Part shown: piece by piece, positions 8,346 to 15,805 of the stretch
How the letters are laid out: each line of letters opens with the position of its first letter
How positions within the stretch are numbered: position 1 is the stretch's first letter
Assembly: GCA_000824785.1 (NCBI GenBank)
Contig: CCNB01000046.1
Location: 220,183-284,182, forward strand
Origin: Mesorhizobium plurifarium
GTDB taxonomy: Bacteria; Pseudomonadota; Alphaproteobacteria; Rhizobiales; Rhizobiaceae
Length of the DNA stretch: 64,000 nucleotides
Direction: 5' to 3'
Program-made: the position numbers and the translations under genes
The notes under the pieces: model-generated
What the model was told of the DNA's origin: nothing
The model's database searches: none
The model's input: only the letters and a program-made list of their open reading frames with translations

Positions 8346-8855
8346 ATGGGGGAAGCGATTCGCATCATCGGCATCGATCCGGGCCTGAGGCGCACCGGTT
8401 GGGGTATTATCGACAGCGTGGGCAATTCGCTGCGCTTCGTCGCGTCCGGCACGGTGCGGTCCGATGACAAAGCGCCGCTGGCGACAAGACTGTGCCAGCT
8501 GCATGACGGCTTGGCCGAGGTGCTGCACCAGGCCATGCCGCATGAGGCGGCGGTCGAGCAGACCTTCGTCAACAAGGATGCGACCGCGACGCTGAAGCTC
8601 GGCCAGGCGCGCGGCATCGCCATGCTGGTGCCGGCGCGCGCCGGCCTGGTGGTTGCCGAATACGCCCCCAACGCCGTCAAGAAGGCCGTGATCGGCGTCG
8701 GTCACGGCGAGAAGAAGCAGATCCATATGATGGTCAAAGTGCTGATGCCGAAGGCCGTCTTCGACACCGACGACGCCGCCGACGCTCTGGCCATCGCGAT
8801 CTGCCACGCGCATCACCGTCCGAGCGTCGCCTATCGCATGGCGGTGGCGGGGTAG
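8346..8855 (+). CDS. ruvC: Holliday junction resolvase RuvC
   Basis: A 169-residue endonuclease that cuts four-way DNA junctions after RuvAB branch migration. The four acidic residues of the RNase H-like active site are visible: Asp11 (IIGIDPGLRRTGWG), Glu71 (AAVEQTF), and Asp143 and Asp146 (DDAADALA). Length and motifs are normal. It is first in the ruv cluster, but ruvA follows only after a toxin-antitoxin pair, so coexpression of ruvC with ruvAB may depend on read-through or a separate promoter. A near-consensus LexA box lies upstream. Confidence 0.97.
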   Translation: MGEAIRIIGIDPGLRRTGWGIIDSVGNSLRFVASGTVRSDDKAPLATRLCQLHDGLAEVLHQAMPHEAAVEQTFVNKDATATLKLGQARGIAMLVPARAGLVVAEYAPNAVKKAVIGVGHGEKKQIHMMVKVLMPKAVFDTDDAADALAIAICHAHHRPSVAYRMAVAG

Positions 8856-8861
8856 GTGTTC

Positions 8862-8890
8862 TTGACTTGTTCTCATTTGGGGTGTAGGTA
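8862..8890 (+). promoter_or_regulatory. Promoter of vapBC
   Basis: CTTGAC (8862-8867), a 17-base spacer and TAGGTA (8885-8890) resemble the rhizobial housekeeping promoter CTTGAC-N17-CTATAT. The -10 element overlaps the start of the operator at 8887. Confidence 0.4.
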
Positions 8891-8909
8891 ATACCTGCGA
8901 GGTATTACC
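8887..8909 (+). promoter_or_regulatory. Operator palindrome of vapBC
   Basis: GGTAATACC (8887-8895) and GGTATTACC (8901-8909) form a perfect 9-bp inverted repeat with a 5-base centre, ending one base before the antitoxin ATG. The GAGGT that would serve as ribosome site lies inside it. AbrB-type antitoxins usually bind such palindromes to repress their own operon. Confidence 0.75.
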
Positions 8910-9179
8910 ATGCGGGTGACCACCAAGGGGCAAGTCACGATCCCCAAGCAGATAAGAGACCATTTGGGTATCGGCCCGGGCTCCGAGGTGGAGTTCGTGG
9001 CGACCGACGAGGGTGCCCGGCTTGTCGCCGTCAACGAAAACATTTCGGAGGAGGAAGCTGCCCGCAAATTCAGGGAGGTCCTCGACAAGATGGAGGGAAC
9101 GCTGGATTTGGGCGGCATGACGACGGACGAGTATATGGAGTGGTTGAGGGGACCGCGTGAAAATCTCGACGTTGATTGA
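8910..9179 (+). CDS. AbrB/MazE-fold antitoxin (VapB type)
   Basis: An 89-residue protein with an N-terminal SpoVT/AbrB DNA-binding domain (MRVTTKGQVTIPKQIRDHLG, then GSEVEFVATDEGARLV) and an acidic, helical C-terminal half that should wrap the toxin. Such antitoxins neutralise a PIN-domain ribonuclease and repress their own promoter. It is followed immediately by the toxin gene, which overlaps its last 23 bases. Overlap, order and the palindrome at the start codon are all typical of a functional module. The gene has separated ruvC from ruvA. Confidence 0.9.
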   Translation: MRVTTKGQVTIPKQIRDHLGIGPGSEVEFVATDEGARLVAVNENISEEEAARKFREVLDKMEGTLDLGGMTTDEYMEWLRGPRENLDVD

Positions 9180-9576
9180 CACAAACGTGCTCATTGACGT
9201 CTGGGGCCCGGCCGGGCCGCTGACGGAATGGTCTTCGTCCGCGATTATCTCCTGCCGACGCGATGGCGCGTTGGTCATCAACAGCATCGTCTGGTCCGAG
9301 CTTGCTCCTCTGGTCGCTTCCGAAGCAATGCTGAGGAAAGCAGCCGAGAGACTGGAAATGGATCGCGAGTTTTTGCCTTGGGAAGCCGCATTCCTGGCTG
9401 GGGCGGCACATTCCCGCTATCGGCGGGCCGGCGGTGTTCGAGAGCGGACTTTGCCCGACTTCTTCATCGGCGCGCATGCGGCCGTTGCCGGGCATCGTCT
9501 GTTGACGCGCGACGCACCTCGCTACCGCAGCTATTTCCCCGATCTCGAAATTATCTCTCCGGAAACGCATCCATGA
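9157..9576 (+). CDS. PIN-domain ribonuclease toxin (VapC type)
   Basis: A 139-residue PIN-domain protein. The acidic metal-binding residues are all present: Asp8 (STLIDTNVLID), Glu48 (VWSELA), Asp101 (LPDFFIGAHA) and Asp119 (LTRDAPRY), so the nuclease is probably active. VapC toxins cleave tRNA or rRNA and halt growth when the antitoxin is degraded. Translation starts at a GTG at 9157 inside the antitoxin gene, implying coupling. It ends 10 bases before ruvA, so its transcript probably continues into ruvA. The RNA target cannot be predicted. Confidence 0.9.
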   Translation: MKISTLIDTNVLIDVWGPAGPLTEWSSSAIISCRRDGALVINSIVWSELAPLVASEAMLRKAAERLEMDREFLPWEAAFLAGAAHSRYRRAGGVRERTLPDFFIGAHAAVAGHRLLTRDAPRYRSYFPDLEIISPETHP

Positions 9577-9586
9577 AGGCCAAGCC

Positions 9587-10207
9587 ATGATCGGCAAGCT
9601 GAAAGGCACGCTGGAGGAGATCGACGAAGATAGCTGCGTCATCGACGTGCATGGCGTCGGCTATGTCGCCCATTGCTCGGCGCGCACGCTTGCCGCGCTG
9701 CCGTCGCCCGGTGAGGCGGTGGTGCTGTTCATCGAGACCTATGTGCGCGAGGACATGATCCGGCTCTACGGCTTCCAGACCGGACTGGAGCGCGAGTGGT
9801 TCCGCCTCTTGATGAACAATGTGCAGGGCGTCGGCGCCAAGGTGGCGCTGGCGGTGCTGTCGACGCTGGCGCCGGCCGATCTCGCCAACGCGATCGCCCT
9901 GCGCGACATCGCGATGGTTTCCCGCGCGCCCGGCGTCGGCAAGAAGGTGGCCGAGCGCATCGTCACCGAATTGCGCACCAAGGCGCCGGCCTATGCGGGT
10001 GCTGCCACCGGCACGATCGGCCTCAAGCAGGAGCTTGGCGAAGGGGTCGCGGCCGCGCCGATCACCGATGCGGTCTCGGCGCTCGTCAATCTCGGCTATT
10101 CGCGCGACATCGCGGCGAACGCGGTTGCCGCGGCGCTGAAATCGGCGGGCGAGGGCGCGGACGCGTCCAAGCTGATCCGCTTCGGGCTGAAGGAACTGGC
10201 GCGGTGA
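9587..10207 (+). CDS. ruvA: Holliday junction branch migration protein RuvA
   Basis: A 206-residue protein that tetramerises around a Holliday junction and positions the RuvB motors. It has the N-terminal OB-fold (MIGKLKGTLEEIDEDSCVID, VHGVGYVAH), the two helix-hairpin-helix motifs (NNVQGVGAKVALAVLS and SRAPGVGKKVAERI) and the mobile C-terminal domain III (ITDAVSALVNLGYS) that contacts RuvB. The acidic pin region is present. It follows the VapC-type toxin gene by 10 bases and precedes ruvB by 43. Confidence 0.97.
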   Translation: MIGKLKGTLEEIDEDSCVIDVHGVGYVAHCSARTLAALPSPGEAVVLFIETYVREDMIRLYGFQTGLEREWFRLLMNNVQGVGAKVALAVLSTLAPADLANAIALRDIAMVSRAPGVGKKVAERIVTELRTKAPAYAGAATGTIGLKQELGEGVAAAPITDAVSALVNLGYSRDIAANAVAAALKSAGEGADASKLIRFGLKELAR

Positions 10208-10250
10208 GGCGACGCTTGTCCCGCCACCGGTCCTATGCAAGGAAGGCGGC

Positions 10251-11288
10251 ATGAGCCTTTCGCCCCGCCTCATTGCTCCCGACAAGCGCGGCGAGGATGC
10301 CGACCAGACGCTGCGGCCGCAGTCGCTCGACGAGTTCGTCGGCCAGGCGGCGGTGCGCGCCAATCTCAAGGTTTTCGTCGATGCCGCCAAGAGTCGCGGC
10401 GAGGCGCTCGACCACGTCTTGTTCGTCGGCCCGCCCGGGCTCGGCAAGACGACGCTGGCGCAGATCATGGCGCGCGAGCTCGGCGTCAATTTCCGTTCGA
10501 CCTCCGGCCCGGTCATCGCCAAGGCCGGCGACCTCGCCGCGCTGCTCACCAATCTCGAGGAACGCGACGTCCTCTTCATCGACGAGATCCATCGCCTCAA
10601 TCCGGCAGTCGAGGAAATCCTCTATCCGGCGATGGAGGATTTCCAGCTCGACCTGATCATCGGCGAGGGGCCGGCGGCGCGCTCGGTCAAGATCGACCTC
10701 GCCCGTTTCACCTTGGTCGCGGCAACAACCCGGCTCGGGCTCCTGACCAATCCACTGCGCGACCGCTTCGGCATTCCGGTGCGGCTCAATTTCTACACGG
10801 TCGAGGAGCTGGAGCAGATCGTGCGCCGCGGCGCCCGGATTCTCTCGATGCCGCTCGGCGACGACGGCGCGGTGGAGATCGCGCGCCGCGCCCGCGGCAC
10901 GCCGCGCATCGCTGGCCGGCTGTTGCGCCGGGTGCGCGACTTCGCCAGCGTCGCCGGCGCCGCGCATGTCGACAGGAAGATCGCCGACGAGGCGCTGACC
11001 AGGCTGGAGGTCGACGCGCTCGGCCTCGACGCGCTCGACCGCCGCTATTTGTCGATGATCGCGCGTAATTTCGGCGGCGGGCCGGTCGGCATCGAGACGA
11101 TCGCTGCCGGGCTCTCCGAGCCGCGCGACGCGATCGAGGACATCATCGAGCCCTATCTCATCCAGCAGGGCTTCATCCAGCGCACGCCGCGCGGCCGCGT
11201 GCTGACCGCCAATGCCTGGCGCCATCTCGGCCTCGATCCGCCCAAGGACATCGCCCAGCAGCAGATCAGCCTGTTCCAGGAAGAGTAA
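10251..11288 (+). CDS. ruvB: Holliday junction ATP-dependent helicase RuvB
   Basis: A 345-residue AAA+ motor that pumps DNA through the RuvA-bound junction. The Walker A motif GPPGLGKTT (residues 60-68), Walker B FIDEIHR with Asp111-Glu112, the sensor 1 region (VAATTRLGLLTNPLRDRFG) with the arginine finger, and the C-terminal winged helix that binds DNA (RTPRGRVLTANAW) are all intact. The N-terminus (RPQSLDEFVGQ) is standard. The start follows a GGAAGG ribosome site. Confidence 0.98.
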   Translation: MSLSPRLIAPDKRGEDADQTLRPQSLDEFVGQAAVRANLKVFVDAAKSRGEALDHVLFVGPPGLGKTTLAQIMARELGVNFRSTSGPVIAKAGDLAALLTNLEERDVLFIDEIHRLNPAVEEILYPAMEDFQLDLIIGEGPAARSVKIDLARFTLVAATTRLGLLTNPLRDRFGIPVRLNFYTVEELEQIVRRGARILSMPLGDDGAVEIARRARGTPRIAGRLLRRVRDFASVAGAAHVDRKIADEALTRLEVDALGLDALDRRYLSMIARNFGGGPVGIETIAAGLSEPRDAIEDIIEPYLIQQGFIQRTPRGRVLTANAWRHLGLDPPKDIAQQQISLFQEE

Positions 11289-11421
11289 CGCAGATTTGTT
11301 CGCCTTCTTGCCGCGCGTAGGCCGATCTGCGCGGAATCTGCGCGCCTTGGCCTAGCTCAGGGCGCAATTGCCGCCTTTAAGGCAGCTCCCTGATAGATTC
11401 CCAAGGGGCTTGGGCCGATCC

Positions 11422-12324
11422 ATGATCACCAGACGTGCCTTCCTGCGCCTCGTCGGCGGCTCGGCCTTCGCCATGGTGTCGCTCGGCGCCTATGCGGTCG
11501 GCATCGAGCCGATGCTGCTCACGCATGTGAAGCGCTACACGCTGACGCCACCGCACTGGCCGGCCGGGCTCAAGCTGCGTGTCGTGGCGCTGGCCGACAT
11601 TCATGCCTGCCGGCCGTGGATGACGCCGGAGCGGATCGCAGCGCTTGCCGAACAGGCCAATGCGCTGCAGCCGGATCTTATCGTCCTGCTGGGTGATTAC
11701 ACCGCTGGAACCAAGATCGTGACAGGCTCGGTGCGGGTGGCGGAATGGGCCGAGGCGCTGTCCGGGCTGAAGGCGCGGCTCGGCGTGCTGTCGATCCTTG
11801 GCAACCACGACTGGTGGACCGATTTCTTTGCGCAGCGCGCGGAAGCCGGCCCGACCCAGTCGCGCAAGGCGCTCGAGCATGTCGGAATCCCGGTGCTGGA
11901 AAACGACGTCGTGCGGCTGGAAAAGGACGGGCATGGTTTCTGGATCGCCGGGCTTGCCGATCAGCTCGCGCTGCTGCCGAACAAAGCCAAGGGACGCGAG
12001 AGCTTCCAGGGCTTCGACGACCTCCCCGGCACCTTGGCCAAGATCCAAGGAGGCGAGCCGATCATCCTGCTCGCGCATGAGCCGGACATTTTTCCAAAAG
12101 TGCCATGGCGAGTTTCGTTGACCTTGTCCGGGCACACGCATGGCGGGCAGGTACGGGTGTTTGGCTATTCACCGGTGGTGCCTTCGGACTACGGCAACCG
12201 TTTCGCCTATGGCCATGTCGTGGAGAACGACCGTAACCTGATCGTTTCCGGCGGACTTGGTTTCAGCATCCTGCCGGTGCGTTTTGGCGTGCGGCCGGAG
12301 ATCCTGCAGATCGATCTCGGCTAA
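11422..12324 (+). CDS. Tat-exported metallophosphoesterase
   Basis: A 300-residue calcineurin-like phosphoesterase with a twin-arginine signal, MITRRAFLRLVGGSAFAM, so it is probably folded in the cytoplasm and moved to the periplasm or membrane by Tat. The metal-binding motifs occur in order: ADIHAC (D-x-H), LLGDYTAG (GD), LGNHDWW (GNHD), LLAHEPD and SGHTHGGQ. The closest remembered relatives are YkuE-type phosphoesterases; the substrate is unknown. The ATG at 11422 was chosen because the Tat motif follows it directly; an in-frame upstream extension to 11368 is unlikely. Confidence 0.9.
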   Translation: MITRRAFLRLVGGSAFAMVSLGAYAVGIEPMLLTHVKRYTLTPPHWPAGLKLRVVALADIHACRPWMTPERIAALAEQANALQPDLIVLLGDYTAGTKIVTGSVRVAEWAEALSGLKARLGVLSILGNHDWWTDFFAQRAEAGPTQSRKALEHVGIPVLENDVVRLEKDGHGFWIAGLADQLALLPNKAKGRESFQGFDDLPGTLAKIQGGEPIILLAHEPDIFPKVPWRVSLTLSGHTHGGQVRVFGYSPVVPSDYGNRFAYGHVVENDRNLIVSGGLGFSILPVRFGVRPEILQIDLG

Positions 12325-12332
12325 GGCGCGTT

Positions 12333-12349
12333 GATGTTCAGGTGAGACC
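12333..12349 (+). repeat. Remnant arm of the 125-bp palindromic element
   Basis: These 17 bases match the left end of the elements at 14209 and 61315 at 15 positions. No right arm is found in the following bases, so this is probably a decayed or recombined copy. As with the complete copies, it lies just behind a stop codon (12324). Confidence 0.45.
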
Positions 12350-12361
12350 TTGGTTTGTTGC

Positions 12362-13612
12362 TTACCGCAGCGACCTAATCACATCCATCACGTCGGGTTC
12401 CGCCTTCTCCCCGTCGAACGCATCGACGATGCCGAAGGCGCCGCCATAGCTCCACGCCGACCAGGAGAAGCCATGCGCCGCGGCGCGGGCGATCATGTCG
12501 CGCACATAGGCGGCGCGGTATGCGGCCGGCATGACGAAGCCGTTGCCATATTCCTTGCGGATCATGCCGAATTCGCCGAGCGTGATATCCTGCGGCTTGA
12601 CGCCATTGGCCTTCGCCCAGCCGTCTACCATCCTGAACGGCGCATCCATGACGGCGGCCAGCTTCTCGGGACTGTCCATCGCTGCCACCTGTTCGTCGAG
12701 ATAGGCGAGCACGCCGCTCTGCCGCGCCCAGGGCGCCTCGGCCCTGATCCGGTCGCGGATCGTGTCCAGCGTCATGTCCAATTGCGCCTTCGGAACGGCT
12801 GTCAGCGGATAGGGCAGGCCGGTGACGTATTGGATGAAATCGCCGGCCCAGGTCGCGCCCTGATGCGTCAAAAGGAATGGATCGTAGGAGTGGAAGGCCC
12901 AGATGATGTTATCGTCCGCGATCGCCTTCGGATCGACCTTCGCCAAGGAGGCTGCGTTCGAGTAGCAGCCGCCGGTGAGCACAAGCGTCAGCCTTGTGGC
13001 GGAAGCGCGCGCGGCTGCGAAAAGCTGCTTCTGGCGGTCGGGCCAAAGACTGGTGCCGTTTTCGTCGCAATCGACGATCGGCTCGTTCATCAGTTCCAGC
13101 GCGACAAGCCGCGGGTCTTCCCTGGCGAGTGTCTTTGCCATGGCGCGCACGACGTCGACATACGCGTCGAACGTCGCTGGATTATTCATCACCTCGCTCA
13201 TGCCGATCTTGCGGTTGCCGCCGGCGGGAATCAGATGCAGGTCGACGACCACTTTCAGGCCGGCGCGGTTGATCATGCGCGCGGAGTCCAGGACGCTGGC
13301 AAAGAGGTCGCCTCGAAGGGCCGCGGTCCGGTCCGAGAGAAAGGGCGCGGGATCGACCGGCATGCGCAGGAAGTCGAAGCCTGCATCCTTCAGCGCCTCG
13401 AGATCGTCCGCCTTGAGGAATTTGCGCCACTCCGGATAAGGCAGGATCGCCTGGCGCTCCCCCCATTTGTCCTCGGCCGGCCAGGTCACCCACTGGTCGA
13501 GATTGAGGCCGCGTTTCATCGAGAACGTCGCCGCCCCGGCCGGAAGCGCCAGCGTGGCGAGCGCACAAAACGCCGCCATCAAGGTCTTGATCATCGTGCC
13601 CAACAGTGCCAT
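12362..13612 (-). CDS. Secreted glycoside hydrolase family 5 (cellulase-like)
   Basis: A 416-residue exported enzyme: signal peptide within the first 35 residues (MIKTLMAAFCALATLALPAG), then a GH5-type TIM barrel. The conserved RGLNLDQW start, the acid/base glutamate in LELMNEP and the nucleophile glutamate in ITLGEFGM are visible, with LRMPVDP and WSAWSYGG nearby. GH5 enzymes cut beta-1,4 or other beta-glucans; rhizobial members can shape cell-surface cellulose or succinoglycan, but the substrate is not known. A second possible start is the ATG at 13594, which gives a standard signal peptide. It converges on the phosphoesterase gene. Confidence 0.85.
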   Translation of the reverse strand: MALLGTMIKTLMAAFCALATLALPAGAATFSMKRGLNLDQWVTWPAEDKWGERQAILPYPEWRKFLKADDLEALKDAGFDFLRMPVDPAPFLSDRTAALRGDLFASVLDSARMINRAGLKVVVDLHLIPAGGNRKIGMSEVMNNPATFDAYVDVVRAMAKTLAREDPRLVALELMNEPIVDCDENGTSLWPDRQKQLFAAARASATRLTLVLTGGCYSNAASLAKVDPKAIADDNIIWAFHSYDPFLLTHQGATWAGDFIQYVTGLPYPLTAVPKAQLDMTLDTIRDRIRAEAPWARQSGVLAYLDEQVAAMDSPEKLAAVMDAPFRMVDGWAKANGVKPQDITLGEFGMIRKEYGNGFVMPAAYRAAYVRDMIARAAAHGFSWSAWSYGGAFGIVDAFDGEKAEPDVMDVIRSLR

Positions 13613-13739
13613 CCCGTTCCCGCGCGAGACTATGCGTATCGCCCAAAACTGTGGAGCGGTTTGAGGCAACGGCACGCGCAAAGATTCCTAAAGCCCGTCG
13701 GGCTTTAGGTGCCTTTCTGGGCCGAAAAAGGAAAGCGCG

Positions 13740-14210
13740 ATGGACGATCATGGTGAATCGGCGGCGCTCGTCGCCGGACTTTCCGGAGCGCTGACGGATT
13801 TCGGCCACCGGCTGATGGCGAGGGTCTACTATGCCGACACCGATTTCTCCGGCGTCGTCTATCATGCGCGCTATCTCGAATTCCTCGAACGCGGCCGCTC
13901 CGACTATCTGAGGCTGACCGGCGTCCACCACACCGAGCTCCTGGACGGCAAGCATGGCGAGCGCATCGTCTGGGTGGTCCGGCGCATGGAGATCGACTTC
14001 CGCTCGCCGGCGCGCATGGACGATATCCTCACCATCGACACGCGCACCGACGACATTTCCGGCGCCCGCATCTTCATGGGCCAGCAGTTGAAGCGCGGCG
14101 GCGATGTGCTGGTGGAGGCTAGGGTGGAAGCGGCGATCGTCGGCGAAAGCGGCCGCCCGAAGCGCTTCCCGAAGGAGTGGATTGCCGCCTTCATGCCTCG
14201 GGCAAGCTGA
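13740..14210 (+). CDS. ybgC: Tol-Pal-associated acyl-CoA thioesterase
   Basis: A 156-residue hot-dog-fold thioesterase. The signature RVYYADTDFSGVVYHARYLEF contains the catalytic aspartate after YYA, followed by ERGRSDYLR. YbgC enzymes hydrolyse acyl-CoA or acyl-ACP thioesters and are almost always encoded at the head of the tol-pal cluster, as here. It is separated from tolQ by 404 bases holding a 125-bp palindromic repeat, so tolQ probably has its own promoter. The N-terminal about 20 residues are an unconserved extension. Confidence 0.93.
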   Translation: MDDHGESAALVAGLSGALTDFGHRLMARVYYADTDFSGVVYHARYLEFLERGRSDYLRLTGVHHTELLDGKHGERIVWVVRRMEIDFRSPARMDDILTIDTRTDDISGARIFMGQQLKRGGDVLVEARVEAAIVGESGRPKRFPKEWIAAFMPRAS

Positions 14211-14333
14211 TATTCAGGTGAGGCCGGCCTGCGAACGACGGCTTCCTGCGCTTCCGGTGCTCACGTACTTCAAGTACGCTCCGCTCCGGTTCTCGGAAGC
14301 CATCGTTCTCGGCTCGGCCTGACCTGAATCTCA
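14209..14333 (+). repeat. 125-bp palindromic element, copy 1
   Basis: The element is one long imperfect palindrome. Outer arms 14212-14226 and 14315-14329 pair at 14 of 15 positions, inner arms 14233-14246 and 14295-14308 at 13 of 14, and the centre is CGTACTT/AAGTACG. The second copy at 61315-61439 is the same length and about 87% identical. It begins on the ybgC stop codon. The remaining 14334-14614, before tolQ, shows no gene; it probably holds the tolQ promoter, which was not identified. Confidence 0.85.
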
Positions 14334-14614
14334 GTTTGCGCTTGGGGCGCGTCTCGTCTGATGTCGCCCAAGCCATGCGCGGCAATGCGCCGCGCCTCAC
14401 GTCCTAACCCATCCTTAACCATAACGGTTCATGAAGGAATTGGCGAAGATTGGCGCAATTCGTGCGCCTTCCTTTCACCAATATTTGCCTCGAAAAGGCC
14501 GCGAAACGGTGCATTCGGGGCTTACCCGCAAGCTTCAAGCTTCGCGCGATCGGACCAAAGGGATGCCATGGGCCAGCCGCCAGCGATGCCCGGAAAATCT
14601 TAAGGACTTAAGTC

Positions 14615-15325
14615 ATGGAAAACATCGCACTTGCCGATCCGGCAGCGCATCTGTCGATCTGGGCCCTGTTCATGCAGGCCGGCTGGGTGGTCAAGCTGGT
14701 CATGATCGGCCTGCTCTGCGCCTCGATCTGGACCTGGGCGATCATCATCGACAAGCTCGTCGCCTATAGCCGGATGAAGTTGGCGCTGAACCGCTTCGAA
14801 CAGGTCTTCTGGTCCGGGCAATCGCTCGAAGACCTCTACCGCACACTGGCCGACCGCAAGACCACCGGCATGGGCGCGATCTTCGTCGCCGCCATGCGCG
14901 AATGGAAGAAGAGCTTCGAAAAGGGCGCGAAATCGCCGCTGGCGCTGCAGACCCGCATCGACAAGGCCATGGACCTGGCATTGACGCGCGAGATGGAAAG
15001 GCTGGAGGGCCGCCTCGGCTTCCTCGCCACCACCGGCTCGGCCGCGCCTTTCATCGGCCTGTTCGGCACCGTCATCGGCATCATGACGTCGTTCCAGGCG
15101 ATCGCCGCCTCGAAGAACACCAGCCTTTCGGTGGTGGCGCCCGGCATCGCGGAAGCGCTGCTGGCGACCGCGATCGGCCTGCTCGCGGCCATTCCGGCGG
15201 TCATCGCCTACAACAAGCTGTCATCGGACGCGAACAAGCTCGGCGTGCGCATGGAAGGGTTCTCGGACGAGTTCTCCGCCATACTCTCGCGCCAAATCGA
15301 TGAAAAAGTAGCGCAGAAGGCCTGA
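14615..15325 (+). CDS. tolQ: Tol-Pal proton channel subunit TolQ
   Basis: A 236-residue inner-membrane protein of the TolQ/ExbB/MotA family. The first membrane helix spans about residues 20-45 (GWVVKLVMIGLLCASIWTWA); a large cytoplasmic loop follows, then two more helices with the conserved GSAAPFIGLFGTVIGIM and ATAIGLLAAIPAVIAYN segments that line the proton path. TolQ and TolR use the proton gradient to energise TolA, which keeps the outer membrane drawn in during division. It is first in a tight tolQ-tolR-tolA-tolB series (9, 9 and 40 bases apart). Confidence 0.97.
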   Translation: MENIALADPAAHLSIWALFMQAGWVVKLVMIGLLCASIWTWAIIIDKLVAYSRMKLALNRFEQVFWSGQSLEDLYRTLADRKTTGMGAIFVAAMREWKKSFEKGAKSPLALQTRIDKAMDLALTREMERLEGRLGFLATTGSAAPFIGLFGTVIGIMTSFQAIAASKNTSLSVVAPGIAEALLATAIGLLAAIPAVIAYNKLSSDANKLGVRMEGFSDEFSAILSRQIDEKVAQKA

Positions 15326-15334
15326 GGAACGATC

Positions 15335-15796
15335 ATGGGGATGTCTGCTGCTGGCGCAGGTGGCTCGGGGCGAGGCGGGCGCGGTCATAGGCGCCGTGGC
15401 CGTCACCATGCCCTGATGTCGGAAATCAACGTCACGCCGATGGTCGACGTGATGCTGGTGCTGTTGATCATCTTCATGGTCGCGGCGCCGCTGTTGACCG
15501 TCGGGGTGCCGATCGACCTGCCGGACACGCAGGCCAAGGCGATGAATGTCGACACGCAGCCGATCACCGTGTCGATCGACGCCGCGGGCAAGATTTTCCT
15601 GCAGGAAACCGAGATCCCGATCGAGGAGCTGGTGGCCAAGCTGCAGGCGATTTCCAAGACCGGCTATGACGAGCGCATCTTCATCCGCGGCGACAAGTCG
15701 ACGGATTACGGCACGGCGATGAAGGTCATGGCCCGCATTTCGGCGGCCGGCTACAAGAATATCGGCCTGGTCTCGCTGCAGGAACAGGATCAGTAG
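15335..15796 (+). CDS. tolR: Tol-Pal proton channel subunit TolR
   Basis: A 153-residue single-span protein. A Gly/Arg-rich cytoplasmic N-terminus of 27 residues precedes SEINVTPMVDVMLVLLIIFM, the helix whose aspartate (VDVMLV) is the proton-carrying residue. The periplasmic domain (VGVPIDLPDTQAKAM onward) is the ExbD/TolR fold. It works with TolQ as the motor of the Tol-Pal system. The Gly/Arg/His-rich N-terminus is longer than in Escherichia coli, as is common in rhizobia. Confidence 0.96.
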   Translation: MGMSAAGAGGSGRGGRGHRRRGRHHALMSEINVTPMVDVMLVLLIIFMVAAPLLTVGVPIDLPDTQAKAMNVDTQPITVSIDAAGKIFLQETEIPIEELVAKLQAISKTGYDERIFIRGDKSTDYGTAMKVMARISAAGYKNIGLVSLQEQDQ

Positions 15797-15805
15797 GCGC
15801 GCCAA

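Noticed and set aside
14334..14614. Small genes before tolQ
   Set aside because: Short frames with poor ribosome sites and no domain; the stretch is best read as the tolQ upstream region.
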